Of a stretch of DNA of 64,000 nt, positions 52,354-61,103 are shown piece after piece. Under the pieces are notes generated by a model that was not told the DNA's origin, ran no database searches, and worked only from the letters and a program-made list of their open reading frames with translations. The translations under genes and the position numbers were made by a program. The stretch spans positions 1 through 64,000 of the forward strand of contig CAWBJO010000007.1 in assembly GCA_963789175.1 (NCBI GenBank). Reading direction: 5' to 3'. The stretch comes from CAWBJO01 sp963789175 (GTDB lineage: Bacteria > Pseudomonadota > Alphaproteobacteria > Rhizobiales > Aestuariivirgaceae). The stretch's first letter is position 1, and every line of letters starts with the position of its first letter.

Positions 52354-53346
52354 TCATTCAGCCGGCACACCGTCTGCGACGGTGCCTTCCCGACGTTCAC
52401 TTCCCTGCCGAATGCGCGGCAGGCTTTCCATGTTGGGATGGGCGACCGGTTCTTTCGGACGCACCAGCCAATTCCTGGCGATCTCGCCGTAGCCGCGCAT
52501 GAGATAGGCGCAGTTCTCATTGATCAAACGGTCGCGGTTCTCGCGATAGTAGCGGGGGATCTCGTACCACGGCAGACGGGGCCGCTCGTGATGCGGCATG
52601 TGAAGGTTGTTGTTGAGATAGAGGAGGCTCATGAGCGGCGATGCCTCGACGATGATCACGCGGCAGCCGGCCTGGTCATGAGCCCGGTGCTCGGCATAGG
52701 AGCGCATCATGGTCAGGGAGTTTCCCCAGTAGGCGATGCCGACGACGTACTGCCAGAAGGGCATGCCGCACACCCAGCTTACCCAGAACCAGACGATGGC
52801 GATGCCGACGGCATGGAGCAGCCAGTCGGGGAGGATGTCGCGCTCGCCGCGGCGGAGCCCGGCAATCTCGCTCGCGACGAGCCGGGTCGTGGTAATCGCC
52901 GGACCGAGGATGAAGCGCCCGAGCATCGTGTTGTTGACGGTGTAGAGCCAGCGCAGAGCGTTCGGGGTGCGCTCCCAGGCCTGCGGGTCGAGGTAGTACG
53001 ACTCCGGATCCTCTTCGGGATCGGTGAGCTGATCGTTGCGGTGATGGGTCAGATGGAGGCGGCGGTATCGGCGATACGGGATCCACAGGGAGATTGCCGG
53101 AAACAGCAGGAGCTCGTTCAAGAGGTGGCTCCGGGTCGGGTGACCGTGGATCGACTCGTGCTGAAGGGAACCATGAAACGCGACGAGCCAGGCGCCGACC
53201 GGCGTCAGGACCCACCAGGGCAGGTCGGCGTGGAAATAGATGAGTGCGGCGAAGACGAACCACAGGCCGGCAATGGCGATCCATGTCGGCCATTCGATCG
53301 GGCGCGACCGACTTTCCGTGAATTCGGTGATGGGCTGCATCTGCAT
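52354..53346 (-). CDS. fatty acid desaturase-family membrane di-iron enzyme
   Basis: This 330-residue protein has four to six membrane helices and the three His boxes of membrane desaturases: HGSLQHESIHGH, RRLHLTHHRND and NNLHMPHHERP. It could desaturate acyl chains or hydroxylate a lipid or carotenoid. The ATG at 53346 gives an ordinary N-terminus; an ATG two codons on is equally good. It is divergent from an XRE regulator with a palindrome between them and precedes an FAD oxidoreductase gene, so regulation by that XRE protein is likely. Confidence 0.9.
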   Translation of the reverse strand: MQMQPITEFTESRSRPIEWPTWIAIAGLWFVFAALIYFHADLPWWVLTPVGAWLVAFHGSLQHESIHGHPTRSHLLNELLLFPAISLWIPYRRYRRLHLTHHRNDQLTDPEEDPESYYLDPQAWERTPNALRWLYTVNNTMLGRFILGPAITTTRLVASEIAGLRRGERDILPDWLLHAVGIAIVWFWVSWVCGMPFWQYVVGIAYWGNSLTMMRSYAEHRAHDQAGCRVIIVEASPLMSLLYLNNNLHMPHHERPRLPWYEIPRYYRENRDRLINENCAYLMRGYGEIARNWLVRPKEPVAHPNMESLPRIRQGSERREGTVADGVPAE

Positions 53347-53433
53347 GGGTCGGGATGTAGCAAAGGCGGACGACGCCCGCGATGGTAGTCTGCGCACAAT
53401 TTGTTGATTTTCGTCCACAAATGCGCCATATGT

Positions 53434-53445
53434 TGACAATTGTCA
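53434..53445. promoter_or_regulatory. palindrome TGACAATTGTCA between the desaturase and XRE genes
   Basis: The perfect 12-bp palindrome lies 16 bases before the XRE start and 87 bases before the desaturase start. A related half-site, ACAATTTGTTG, occurs about 40 bases to the left. This is a likely operator for the divergently encoded XRE regulator. Binding is inferred. Confidence 0.55.
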
Positions 53446-53461
53446 CCAACGGAGCAGTCGA

Positions 53462-54307
53462 ATGCAGAAGCGGGAGACAGTCGAGACGTTCCGGCGGCGG
53501 CTGGCGGAGCTCATCCAGCGGACCGGCCTGTCGCGGGCCCAGTTCGCCGCATGGGCGGGCCTCGACCGCTCGACGCTCACCCAGCTGCTGTCAGCCGAAA
53601 ACGTGCGCCTGCCGAGAGCCGAAACCATCGCGCGGATCGCCAGCCGGCACAGCGCGTCGATCGACTGGCTCATGGGTCTCTCCGAGCAGGACCAGGTGGC
53701 GGCCGACATCGTCCCCCAGCTCGCCATCGAGCCCGACGCCGCGAGCCCTGCAGACGAGCGCCTGAAGCGCTGGCACGAGGAAGCCCGCGGGTTCAAGGTC
53801 CGCTACGTGCCTGCGACGCTTCCCGACCAGCTCAAGACCGACGCGCTCATCGGCTATGAAAGCGGTCAGTTCGGCGCGGCCGCCGCGGACGCCTGGTCGG
53901 GCGTCGCGCGGGTCCGCATCGCCCATGCACAGCGACCGGATTCGGAGATCGAAGTGTGCGCGCCCTTGCAGCGCTTCGAAATCTTCGCCGCCGGAGAGGG
54001 CATCTGGCGCGACCTGCCGGCCCGCGATCGCGCCGCCGCGCTTCGCCATGCGTCGAGCGTGGTGAGGAGCCTCTATCCGTCGTACCGGCTGTTCCTCTAC
54101 GACGGGCGGCAGCGCTTCTCCGTGCCCTATACGGTGTTCGGTCCCAAGCGGGCGGCCATCTATGTGGGCGACATGTACTTCGTCTTCACCTCGACGGAGC
54201 ACATCCGGGAACTCACCCGGCACTTCGACGATCTCATCCGCAGCGCGCGCATCCAGCCGAACGCAGCGGCCGAATTCATCGACTCGCTCGGCGGACGACT
54301 GCACTGA
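53462..54307 (+). CDS. XRE-family transcriptional regulator
   Basis: This 281-residue protein has an N-terminal helix-turn-helix (residues about 10-70: LAELIQRTGLSRAQFAAWAG, LDRSTLTQLLS), followed by a large domain of about 200 residues (RLKRWHEEARGFKVRYVPAT, YRLFLYDGRQRFSVPYTVFG, YVGDMYFVFTSTEHIRELTRHFD). I have seen this type of C-terminal domain in alphaproteobacterial regulators, but I do not know its ligand. It is divergent from the desaturase, with a 12-bp palindrome in the shared promoter. Confidence 0.82.
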   Translation: MQKRETVETFRRRLAELIQRTGLSRAQFAAWAGLDRSTLTQLLSAENVRLPRAETIARIASRHSASIDWLMGLSEQDQVAADIVPQLAIEPDAASPADERLKRWHEEARGFKVRYVPATLPDQLKTDALIGYESGQFGAAAADAWSGVARVRIAHAQRPDSEIEVCAPLQRFEIFAAGEGIWRDLPARDRAAALRHASSVVRSLYPSYRLFLYDGRQRFSVPYTVFGPKRAAIYVGDMYFVFTSTEHIRELTRHFDDLIRSARIQPNAAAEFIDSLGGRLH

Positions 54308-54351
54308 CCGCCGGCGATTGACGCCGGTGGCGCCAGGACTAAGCTTCGCGC

Positions 54352-55164
54352 ATGTCCGTTCTTGCCCTTCCGATGTACGACTGGCCCGAGGTCCGCGAAG
54401 CGACGGACCGTTGGGGAAAGGGCCTGTCGCTTCACCTGAAAGCGCACGGGTTCGACGACGTGCCGGTCGAGCTCACGCGCACCGGCCACTATCAGGACAG
54501 CTGGCGCAGCCCCGGCCTGCTGCTCAGCCAGACCTGCGGCTACGCCTTCGCCAACGAATTCGCACGGCGGCTGGCGGCGGTCGTCACGCCGCACTACGAC
54601 GTCGAGGGCTGCGAAGCAGCGAACTACTCGAGCCACATCATGGTCAGGGTGAAAGACGGGATCCGCGACCTGCGCGATCTCGCCGGACACCGGGCGGCCT
54701 ACAACAACCGCGATTCCATGTCGGGGATGCTGGCGCTGAAGCTGGTGTTCGCACCGCACGCAAGGAACGGGAAGTTTTTCGGCGCCACGGTCGAAAGCGG
54801 CGGGCATGCGAAGTCGCTCGAAGCGCTGCAGGCGGGCAGGGTGGACGTGTGTGCCATCGACTCGGTGTGCGTGGCCATCGCGCGCCGGCATCGCCCCGAA
54901 CTCGTCGACGGCATCGTGGCCATCGCCCGCTCGCCCCTGGTACCCGGACTTCCCTATGTCACGCTCGCGAGCCGCGACGAGGATGAAATCGAGCGGATGC
55001 GCCGGGCGGTGGCCGATGCCTTCGCCGATCCGGCGCTCGGCCAAGCCCGTGCAAGCCTTTTTCTCAAGGGATTTTCCTTGCTGACGCCCGGCGACTATGC
55101 CGTTATGCGCGACCTCGAACGCGACATGGCGGCGGGCGGCGGCCTGTCGCTGTGGTCCGACTAG
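54352..55164 (+). CDS. PhnD-like substrate-binding domain protein without signal peptide
   Basis: This 270-residue periplasmic-binding-protein fold belongs to the phosphonate/phosphite (PhnD, PF12974) type: ALPMYDWPEVREATDRWG, SQTCGYAF, DLRDLAGHRAAYNNRDSMSG and SGGHAKSLEALQAGRVDVCAIDS. It begins MSVLALPMYDW with no hydrophobic leader, so it seems cytoplasmic or uses another start. No permease or ATPase is next to it. Such soluble versions may be sensors or scavengers; the ligand is unknown. Confidence 0.85.
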   Translation: MSVLALPMYDWPEVREATDRWGKGLSLHLKAHGFDDVPVELTRTGHYQDSWRSPGLLLSQTCGYAFANEFARRLAAVVTPHYDVEGCEAANYSSHIMVRVKDGIRDLRDLAGHRAAYNNRDSMSGMLALKLVFAPHARNGKFFGATVESGGHAKSLEALQAGRVDVCAIDSVCVAIARRHRPELVDGIVAIARSPLVPGLPYVTLASRDEDEIERMRRAVADAFADPALGQARASLFLKGFSLLTPGDYAVMRDLERDMAAGGGLSLWSD

Positions 55165-55189
55165 CGTCTCGCCTGCCGTCAAGGACCGC

Positions 55190-55822
55190 ATGTACGATCT
55201 CTATACGTGGAGCACTCCGAACGGCCGGAAGATCTCGATCGCGCTGGAGGAGATGGGGCTTCCATATACCGTCCACACCGTGAACATCGAGACGGGCGAG
55301 CAGTTTCTGCCGGCGTTCACCGAGATCTCCCCGAACCAGAAGGTGCCGGCCATCGTCGATCGCGAGACGGGCCTTGGCGTTTTCGAATCGGGTGCCATCC
55401 TCATGTACCTCGGCGACAAGCACGGGAAGCTTTTCCCGAGCGAAGGCGAGCCCCGTCTCAGAGCCATCGAATGGATGATGTGGCAGATGTCGGCCATCGG
55501 CCCGTTCCTCGGGCGGGCCCACTTCTTCCTGCGCAACAATCCCGGCAAAGCACCGTTCGCGGAGGAGTGGTTCGCCGGCGAAGCGCAGCGGCTCTACCGG
55601 GTGCTCGAGAAGCAGCTCGAAAAGACCGGCTGGGTGACGGGCGACTACTCGATCGTCGACATCGCGACGTTTCCGTGGATCGCACGCCACGCCTGGCATC
55701 GCGTGACGCTCAACGACTTTCCGAACGTCAAGGACTGGTACACGCGGATCGCCGCACGACCGGCGGTAATCAAAGGATACGGCGTACCCGATGCAAGGGC
55801 CCGGATGCCGCCGCCCGACTAG
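55190..55822 (+). CDS. glutathione S-transferase (YfcG/Ure2p-like)
   Basis: This 210-residue protein has the N-terminal thioredoxin fold TWSTPNGRKISIALEEMGLP, typical of the nu-class/YfcG group with disulfide-bond oxidoreductase activity, the cis-Pro segment NQKVPAIVD, FESGAILMYL and a C-domain with DYSIVDIATFPW. The family reduces disulfides with two glutathiones bound. It starts 25 bases after the PhnD-like gene and overlaps the convergent GST gene by four bases. Confidence 0.9.
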   Translation: MYDLYTWSTPNGRKISIALEEMGLPYTVHTVNIETGEQFLPAFTEISPNQKVPAIVDRETGLGVFESGAILMYLGDKHGKLFPSEGEPRLRAIEWMMWQMSAIGPFLGRAHFFLRNNPGKAPFAEEWFAGEAQRLYRVLEKQLEKTGWVTGDYSIVDIATFPWIARHAWHRVTLNDFPNVKDWYTRIAARPAVIKGYGVPDARARMPPPD

Positions 55823-56454
55823 ACCTTGTCGGGCATGATCTCGTCGGGCCCGGGGCGCGCCTTGACGAAGGCGTCCGTGGCCTCCAGGCGCGCCGACAGC
55901 CGGTCGAGCGCCGGGTAGCGGCCGGGAACGAAATTCTCTGGAAGCCGAAGCTTCAGATAGCCCAGCATGGCGCCGGTCGTCACGTCGGCCTGGGTGAGCC
56001 GGTCGCCGAGAAAGTAAGGCTCCGTGACGGCCCGCTCGAGCCAGCCGAGGGCGCCGTCGAGCTGGCCGCCGCAGCGCGCGACCCAGTCGGCATTGACGTG
56101 GCCCGGCGGATGAAGGTGGCGCTCGTAGACGATGGTGCCCGCCTTGTCGACGGCGCCGGTCGCGAAGGCCATTATCTGTAGCACGCGGCGCCGCCGCGGC
56201 CCATCGGCGGGCGTCAGGGCGCGCTCGGCCCCGACGCGGCAGTCGAGATCGTCGAGGATCGCGCCGCTGTCTACGAGTACGGTCCCATCGTCGAGAACGA
56301 GCGAGGGTATGCGAACGATCGGCGTGATCCTCGCCATCTCCTGCGCATCTCCGAAGACCGAGATCGCGTTGCGCGTGAAGGCGATCCCGTAGAGATGGAG
56401 AGTGACGCCGACGCGGCGGACGAAGGGCGAGTCGTATTGGCCGACGAGGATCAT
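55819..56454 (-). CDS. glutathione S-transferase family protein
   Basis: This 211-residue protein has an N-terminal thioredoxin fold with the potential catalytic Ser in YDSPFVRRVGV, cis-Pro IVRIPSLVLDDG, DSGAILDDL and C-domain RLTQADVTTGAMLGYL. It is unlike the adjacent GST in sequence, so the pair is not a recent duplication. It is the last gene of a run with gltX and nadE: its start overlaps the gltX stop by four bases, giving a coupled operon. Confidence 0.9.
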   Translation of the reverse strand: MILVGQYDSPFVRRVGVTLHLYGIAFTRNAISVFGDAQEMARITPIVRIPSLVLDDGTVLVDSGAILDDLDCRVGAERALTPADGPRRRRVLQIMAFATGAVDKAGTIVYERHLHPPGHVNADWVARCGGQLDGALGWLERAVTEPYFLGDRLTQADVTTGAMLGYLKLRLPENFVPGRYPALDRLSARLEATDAFVKARPGPDEIMPDKV

Positions 56455-57779
56455 GCCAGGCGCCTTTCAGCCCGAGCCTTTCCGATCAGCGGCAGGAGCG
56501 CGGCCAGTTCCGGGCCGTGATCGAGCCCGGTCAGGGCGCGGCGCAACGGCATGAACAGCGCCTTGCCGGTGCGACCCGTCTTCTGCTTCAAAGCGGCGGT
56601 CCAGCGCGACCAGGTCTCGCGATCCCAGGGTTCAGGCGGCAAGAGCGCCCGCGCCTCGGCCAACATGGCGCGGTCATCGCCCGAAACGTCCGTGCGCAGA
56701 TCGTCATGGATGACGGCATGCCAAGTCCTGGCATCGGCGAGCACGGTAAGATTGCCCCGTACCGCGTCCCAAAATTTTGCATCGGGCCTGATTCCGAGGG
56801 CGGCTAGCCCGGGTGCGACATCGTCATAGGCGAGGCCGTGCAGGAGGCGGGCGTTGAGCTGCCGAAGCTCGGCCTCGTCGAAACGGGTCGGGGCGCGCGA
56901 CAGCTTGGAGAGATCGAAACCCGCGACGAGCTCGTCCATCCTGCCGTGGGGCGCGACGGCATCGGACGTGCCGATGAGAGCGGCATGGCTGACGACGGCC
57001 ATGGGCTCGAGGCCGGCGGCCCGCATGTCGGCTATGGACAGCGATCCCAGTCGCTTGGAGAGCCCCTTGCCGTCGGTGCCGATGAGCAGGCTGTGATGCG
57101 CGAAGTGCGGCGGCGTCTTGCCGAGCGCCTGGAATATCTCGCTCTGAACGGCGGCGTTGACGACGTGGTCTTCGCCCCGGATGACGTGGGTGATCCCGAA
57201 GTCGATGTCGTCGACCACCGACGGCAGCGTGTAGAGATAGGTTCCATCCTCGCGCACCAGCACCGGATCGGAGATCGTCGAGGTATCGACGTGCTGCGGT
57301 CCCCGAACGAGGTCGTTCCAGGCGACGACGGAGTGGCCGAGCTTGAAGCGGAAATGCGGGCGGCGGCCCTCGGCCTCGAGCTTCTCCCGCTCGGCATCGC
57401 TCAGGCGCAGGGCGGCACGGTCGTAGACGGGCGGCTCGCCGCGGCCGAGCTGGCGGCTACGGCGTCGCTCCAGCTCTTCGGCCGCTTCGTAGGCGCGGTA
57501 GACGACGCCCGCCGCCTCGAGCTGCTCGACCGCTTCGCGATAGCGTGAAAAGCGACTCGACTGGCGTTCGATGCCGTCGGGACGAATGCCGAGCCAGGCC
57601 AGGTCGGCGACGATCCCTTCGGCGAAATCCTCCGTCGAACGCTCTAGATCGGTATCGTCGAAACGGAGAACGAAGCGGCCGCCGGTCTTCTTCGCGAAGA
57701 GCCAGTTCAAGATGGCCGTGCGGGCATTGCCGATATGGATGCGCCCGGTCGGCGAGGGCGCGAAACGGACGACGGTCAT
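56451..57779 (-). CDS. gltX: glutamyl-tRNA synthetase (short, second-type GltX)
   Basis: This 442-residue class I synthetase has the HIGH variant HIGN (PTGRIHIGNARTAILNWL), DDTDLERS and the second signature GLSKRLG in place of KLSKR. An all-helical anticodon-binding region follows, so it is not a truncated GluQ. Many alphaproteobacteria carry two GltX paralogues with different tRNA preferences; this one looks like GluRS2. It overlaps nadE upstream by four bases (ATGA) and the GST gene downstream by four bases. Confidence 0.93.
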   Translation of the reverse strand: MTVVRFAPSPTGRIHIGNARTAILNWLFAKKTGGRFVLRFDDTDLERSTEDFAEGIVADLAWLGIRPDGIERQSSRFSRYREAVEQLEAAGVVYRAYEAAEELERRRSRQLGRGEPPVYDRAALRLSDAEREKLEAEGRRPHFRFKLGHSVVAWNDLVRGPQHVDTSTISDPVLVREDGTYLYTLPSVVDDIDFGITHVIRGEDHVVNAAVQSEIFQALGKTPPHFAHHSLLIGTDGKGLSKRLGSLSIADMRAAGLEPMAVVSHAALIGTSDAVAPHGRMDELVAGFDLSKLSRAPTRFDEAELRQLNARLLHGLAYDDVAPGLAALGIRPDAKFWDAVRGNLTVLADARTWHAVIHDDLRTDVSGDDRAMLAEARALLPPEPWDRETWSRWTAALKQKTGRTGKALFMPLRRALTGLDHGPELAALLPLIGKARAERRLA

Positions 57780-59446
57780 CGCTCCGGTGCCTCGTCGCGA
57801 AAGCCGTTGGTGATCGGATAGCGACGGTCGCGGCCGAAGTTGCGGCGGGTGATCTTGACGCCCGGAGCCGCCTGCCGGCGCTTGTACTCGGCAAGGAAGA
57901 GCATGCGCTGGACGCGCTCGACCGTGGCGCGGTCGCGGCCCGCCGCCACCACGTCGGCCACGGAGCGTTCGTTCTCGACGAGCTCCTTCAAGATCGCATC
58001 GAGGTCCTCGTAGGGCGGAAGGGAGTCCTGGTCTTTCTGGTTGGGCCGCAGCTCCGCCGTCGGCGCCTTGGTCAGGATGCGATCGGGAATGACCTCTCCG
58101 CCGGGACCGAGGCTGCCCGGCGGCCGGTTCGCGTTCCGCCATCGCGCCAGCGCATAAACCTCGGTCTTGTAGACGTCCTTTATGGGATTGAAGCCGCCGT
58201 TCATGTCGCCATAAAGCGTTGCATAGCCCACCGACATCTCCGACTTGTTGCCGGTGGTGAGGACCATGGAGCCGAGCTTGTTCGAGATGGCCATGAGGAT
58301 GGTGCCGCGGGCCCGCGACTGGAGATTCTCCTCGGTGGTGCCGCGCGGCGTGCCGGCGAAAAGCGCGGCCAGCGCCTGCTCGAACCCTTCGGTCGGCGCG
58401 GCGATCGGCACGACGTCGTAACGGACCCCGAGGGCTGCGGCGCAGGCCGCGGCGTCGGCGATGCTGTCGCCGCTCGTGAAGCGGTACGGCATCATCACGC
58501 AATGAACGAGGGACGGGCCGAGCGCATCGACGGCCATGGCGGCGACGACTGCGGAATCGATGCCTCCCGAAAGCCCGAGGACGACGCCGGGAAAACCGTT
58601 CTTCCTCACGTAGTCGCGAAGCCCGAGGACGCAGGCGAGCCACATCGACTCGACGGCGTCCGGAATCGGCGCCGCCGGCTGTGGAACGATCCGCCAGCCG
58701 GCGTTGCCGCGCCGCCATTCGGTCAGGGTGACGGCCTCGGCGAAGGCCGGCATCTGGAGGGCGAGGCTGCGGTCGGCGTTGAGGGCAAAGGATGCGCCGT
58801 CGAACACGAGCTCGTCCTGGCCGCCCACTTGGTTGACGTAGGCGATCGGCAGGCCCGTCTCGGTCACGCGGGCGACCGCGATGTTCAGCCGAACGTCGTC
58901 CTTGTCCTTCTCGAACGGCGATCCGTTGGGGACGAGGAGGACCTCCGCTCCCGTCTCGACCAGGGTCTCGCACACTTCCTCCGTCCAGATGTCCTCGCAG
59001 ATCGGAACGCCGAGACGAACGCCGCGAAAGCTGATCGGACCGGGAGCCGGCCCGGCGGCAAAAACGCGCTTCTCGTCGAAGACGCCGTAGTTCGGCAGGT
59101 CGAACTTGAAGCGCTGGGTTGCGACCTTTCCGTCGTCGAGGAGGGCGACGGCATTGTAGACCTTGTCGCCGTCCCGCCAGGGCGAGCCGACCAGCACGGC
59201 GGGACCGCCGTCGGCCGTGTCGCGCGCCAGCGCCTCGACCGCTTCCATGCAAGCGGCGACGAAGGAGGGTTTGAGAACGATGTCCTCGGGGGGATAGCCG
59301 GAAACGTAAAGCTCGGTGAACAGCACCAGGTCGGCGCCGAGGCGGGCGGCAGCGGCCCGCGCCTTGCGCGCCTCGGCCAGGTTGCGGGAGACCGCCCCGA
59401 CTGTGGGGTTGAGCTGTGCCAAGGCGATCTTGAGCGCGTCGGTCAT
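57776..59446 (-). CDS. nadE: glutamine-dependent NAD+ synthetase
   Basis: This 556-residue two-domain enzyme turns deamido-NAD into NAD with glutamine. The N-terminal nitrilase domain has Glu (FTELYVSGYPPED), Lys and Cys (PICEDIWTEEVCE). The C-terminal synthetase has LGLSGGIDSAVVAAMA, the ATP-pyrophosphatase loop, and GNKSEMSVGYATLYGDMNGG. Family length is normal. It begins an operon with gltX and a GST gene, linked by overlapping stops and starts. Confidence 0.95.
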   Translation of the reverse strand: MTDALKIALAQLNPTVGAVSRNLAEARKARAAAARLGADLVLFTELYVSGYPPEDIVLKPSFVAACMEAVEALARDTADGGPAVLVGSPWRDGDKVYNAVALLDDGKVATQRFKFDLPNYGVFDEKRVFAAGPAPGPISFRGVRLGVPICEDIWTEEVCETLVETGAEVLLVPNGSPFEKDKDDVRLNIAVARVTETGLPIAYVNQVGGQDELVFDGASFALNADRSLALQMPAFAEAVTLTEWRRGNAGWRIVPQPAAPIPDAVESMWLACVLGLRDYVRKNGFPGVVLGLSGGIDSAVVAAMAVDALGPSLVHCVMMPYRFTSGDSIADAAACAAALGVRYDVVPIAAPTEGFEQALAALFAGTPRGTTEENLQSRARGTILMAISNKLGSMVLTTGNKSEMSVGYATLYGDMNGGFNPIKDVYKTEVYALARWRNANRPPGSLGPGGEVIPDRILTKAPTAELRPNQKDQDSLPPYEDLDAILKELVENERSVADVVAAGRDRATVERVQRMLFLAEYKRRQAAPGVKITRRNFGRDRRYPITNGFRDEAPER

Positions 59447-59606
59447 GGCTCAAGCGTCTACGCCGAGCGGAGGCGTGCGGCAATGGCCGACCGAACGCCG
59501 CTGCCATGCAGTGGATTCGCAGCACCCGTGCGGCTGCTCGCCGAGGTTGACGCGCGCAGCACAGCGGGCCACAAATCTTTCCTGAAAGAAACGCAGGACG
59601 CGGGCG

Positions 59607-61103
59607 ATGATCATTCGCGATCTCATCGGCAGGCAGCCGCCGGAGGCGGCATGCCTCACGGCCCCCGGCCGGCAGGCGCTGACCTATGGCGGGCTGTCAC
59701 GACTGATCGATCACACGGCCGCCAATCTTGCCGCGCGCGGCATCGACCCCGGCAGCAAGCTTGCCATCGTCCTTCCCAACGGGCCGGAGATGGCGGCGGT
59801 CTTCCTCAGCGCCGCGAACTGCTGCACGACGGCGCCGCTCAACCCCGCATACAAGGAAGAAGAGTTCGCCTTCTATCTCGAGGATCTCAAGGCGCGGGCG
59901 CTCGTCGTCGAGGCCGGCAGCACCAGTCCCGCGGTAGCGGCAGCGACGAAGCTCGGAATCGACATCATCCATCTCGTGCCGGCGAGCGAGCCGGCCGGCG
60001 GATTCTCGCTCGGCGAAGCGAGCGCAAAGGCAAAGTTCAGCACGGATGCGGATCCCGCGCTCGTCCTCCACACGTCCGGCACGACGTCGCGGCCGAAAAT
60101 CGTGCCGCTGACGCACCGGAATCTCATCGCGTCGGCAGAGAACGTCGGGCGCACGCTGGCGCTCCAGCCGGGCGACCTATGCCTCAACATCATGCCGCTC
60201 TTCCACATCCACGGCCTCGTCGCGGCCATACTCGCGAGCGTCGCGGCGGGAGGAAGCATCTTCTGCGCGCCGGGCTTCAACGCGCTCAAGTTCTTCGGGT
60301 GGCTCGAAGAGGCGCGCCCGACCTGGTACACGGCGGTGCCGACCATGCACCAGGCCATTCTGGCAAGAGCCGAACGCAACGCAGAGACGATCGCCCGCCA
60401 TCCGCTGCGGCTCATCCGGTCGAGCTCCGCCTCGCTGCCGGCACCCGTCCTCACGGCGCTCGAGAAGCGGTTCGGATGCCCGGTGATCGAGGCCTACTCG
60501 ATGACGGAAGCCGCCCACCAGATGACGTCCAACCAGCTTCCGCCCGGCAAGCGGATACCGGGGTCGGTCGGACGGGCTGCAGGTCCCGAGGTCGCGATCA
60601 TGGACAGCGAGGGCCGACTGCTCGCGTCCGGCGCGACCGGCGAAGTGGTCATACGTGGCGCCAACGTCACGCAGGGCTACGAGAGCAATCCCGCCGCCAA
60701 CGCCGCCGCCTTCACGAATGGCTGGTTCCGCACCGGCGACCAGGGCGTCCTCGGCGACGACGGGTTCCTGCGCATCACCGGCCGGCTGAAGGAAATCATC
60801 AACCGCGGCGGGGAGAAGGTCGCGCCGCTCGAGATCGACGAGACCCTGATGGCCCATCCGGCGGTCGAGCAGGCGGTGGCGTTCGCGATGCCGCACGACA
60901 AGCTCGGAGAGGAGGTGGCCGCCGCCGTCGTGCTGCGCGAGGGCCACACGGCGAGCGAGCCCGAGCTCAGGCAATTCGCAAGCCAGCGCCTTGCGGATTT
61001 CAAGGTGCCCCGGCACATCGTCATCGTCACGGAAATCCCGAAAGGCGCCACGGGCAAGCTCATGCGCATCGGCCTCGCCCGGCAGCTCGGCCTCGCACCA
61101 TGA
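59607..61103 (+). CDS. acyl-CoA synthetase, oxalyl-CoA synthetase-like
   Basis: This 498-residue ANL-superfamily enzyme has the AMP loop LHTSGTTSRPKIVPLTH, the adenine motif SMTEAAHQMTSN, GWFRTGDQG and the catalytic Lys in PKGATGKLMR. The segment EAYSMTEAAHQMTSNQLPPG resembles oxalate-CoA ligases (Pcs60/AAE3) more than long-chain FadD. It activates an organic acid with ATP and CoA. It overlaps the following ketopantoate reductase gene by four bases. Confidence 0.88.
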   Translation: MIIRDLIGRQPPEAACLTAPGRQALTYGGLSRLIDHTAANLAARGIDPGSKLAIVLPNGPEMAAVFLSAANCCTTAPLNPAYKEEEFAFYLEDLKARALVVEAGSTSPAVAAATKLGIDIIHLVPASEPAGGFSLGEASAKAKFSTDADPALVLHTSGTTSRPKIVPLTHRNLIASAENVGRTLALQPGDLCLNIMPLFHIHGLVAAILASVAAGGSIFCAPGFNALKFFGWLEEARPTWYTAVPTMHQAILARAERNAETIARHPLRLIRSSSASLPAPVLTALEKRFGCPVIEAYSMTEAAHQMTSNQLPPGKRIPGSVGRAAGPEVAIMDSEGRLLASGATGEVVIRGANVTQGYESNPAANAAAFTNGWFRTGDQGVLGDDGFLRITGRLKEIINRGGEKVAPLEIDETLMAHPAVEQAVAFAMPHDKLGEEVAAAVVLREGHTASEPELRQFASQRLADFKVPRHIVIVTEIPKGATGKLMRIGLARQLGLAP

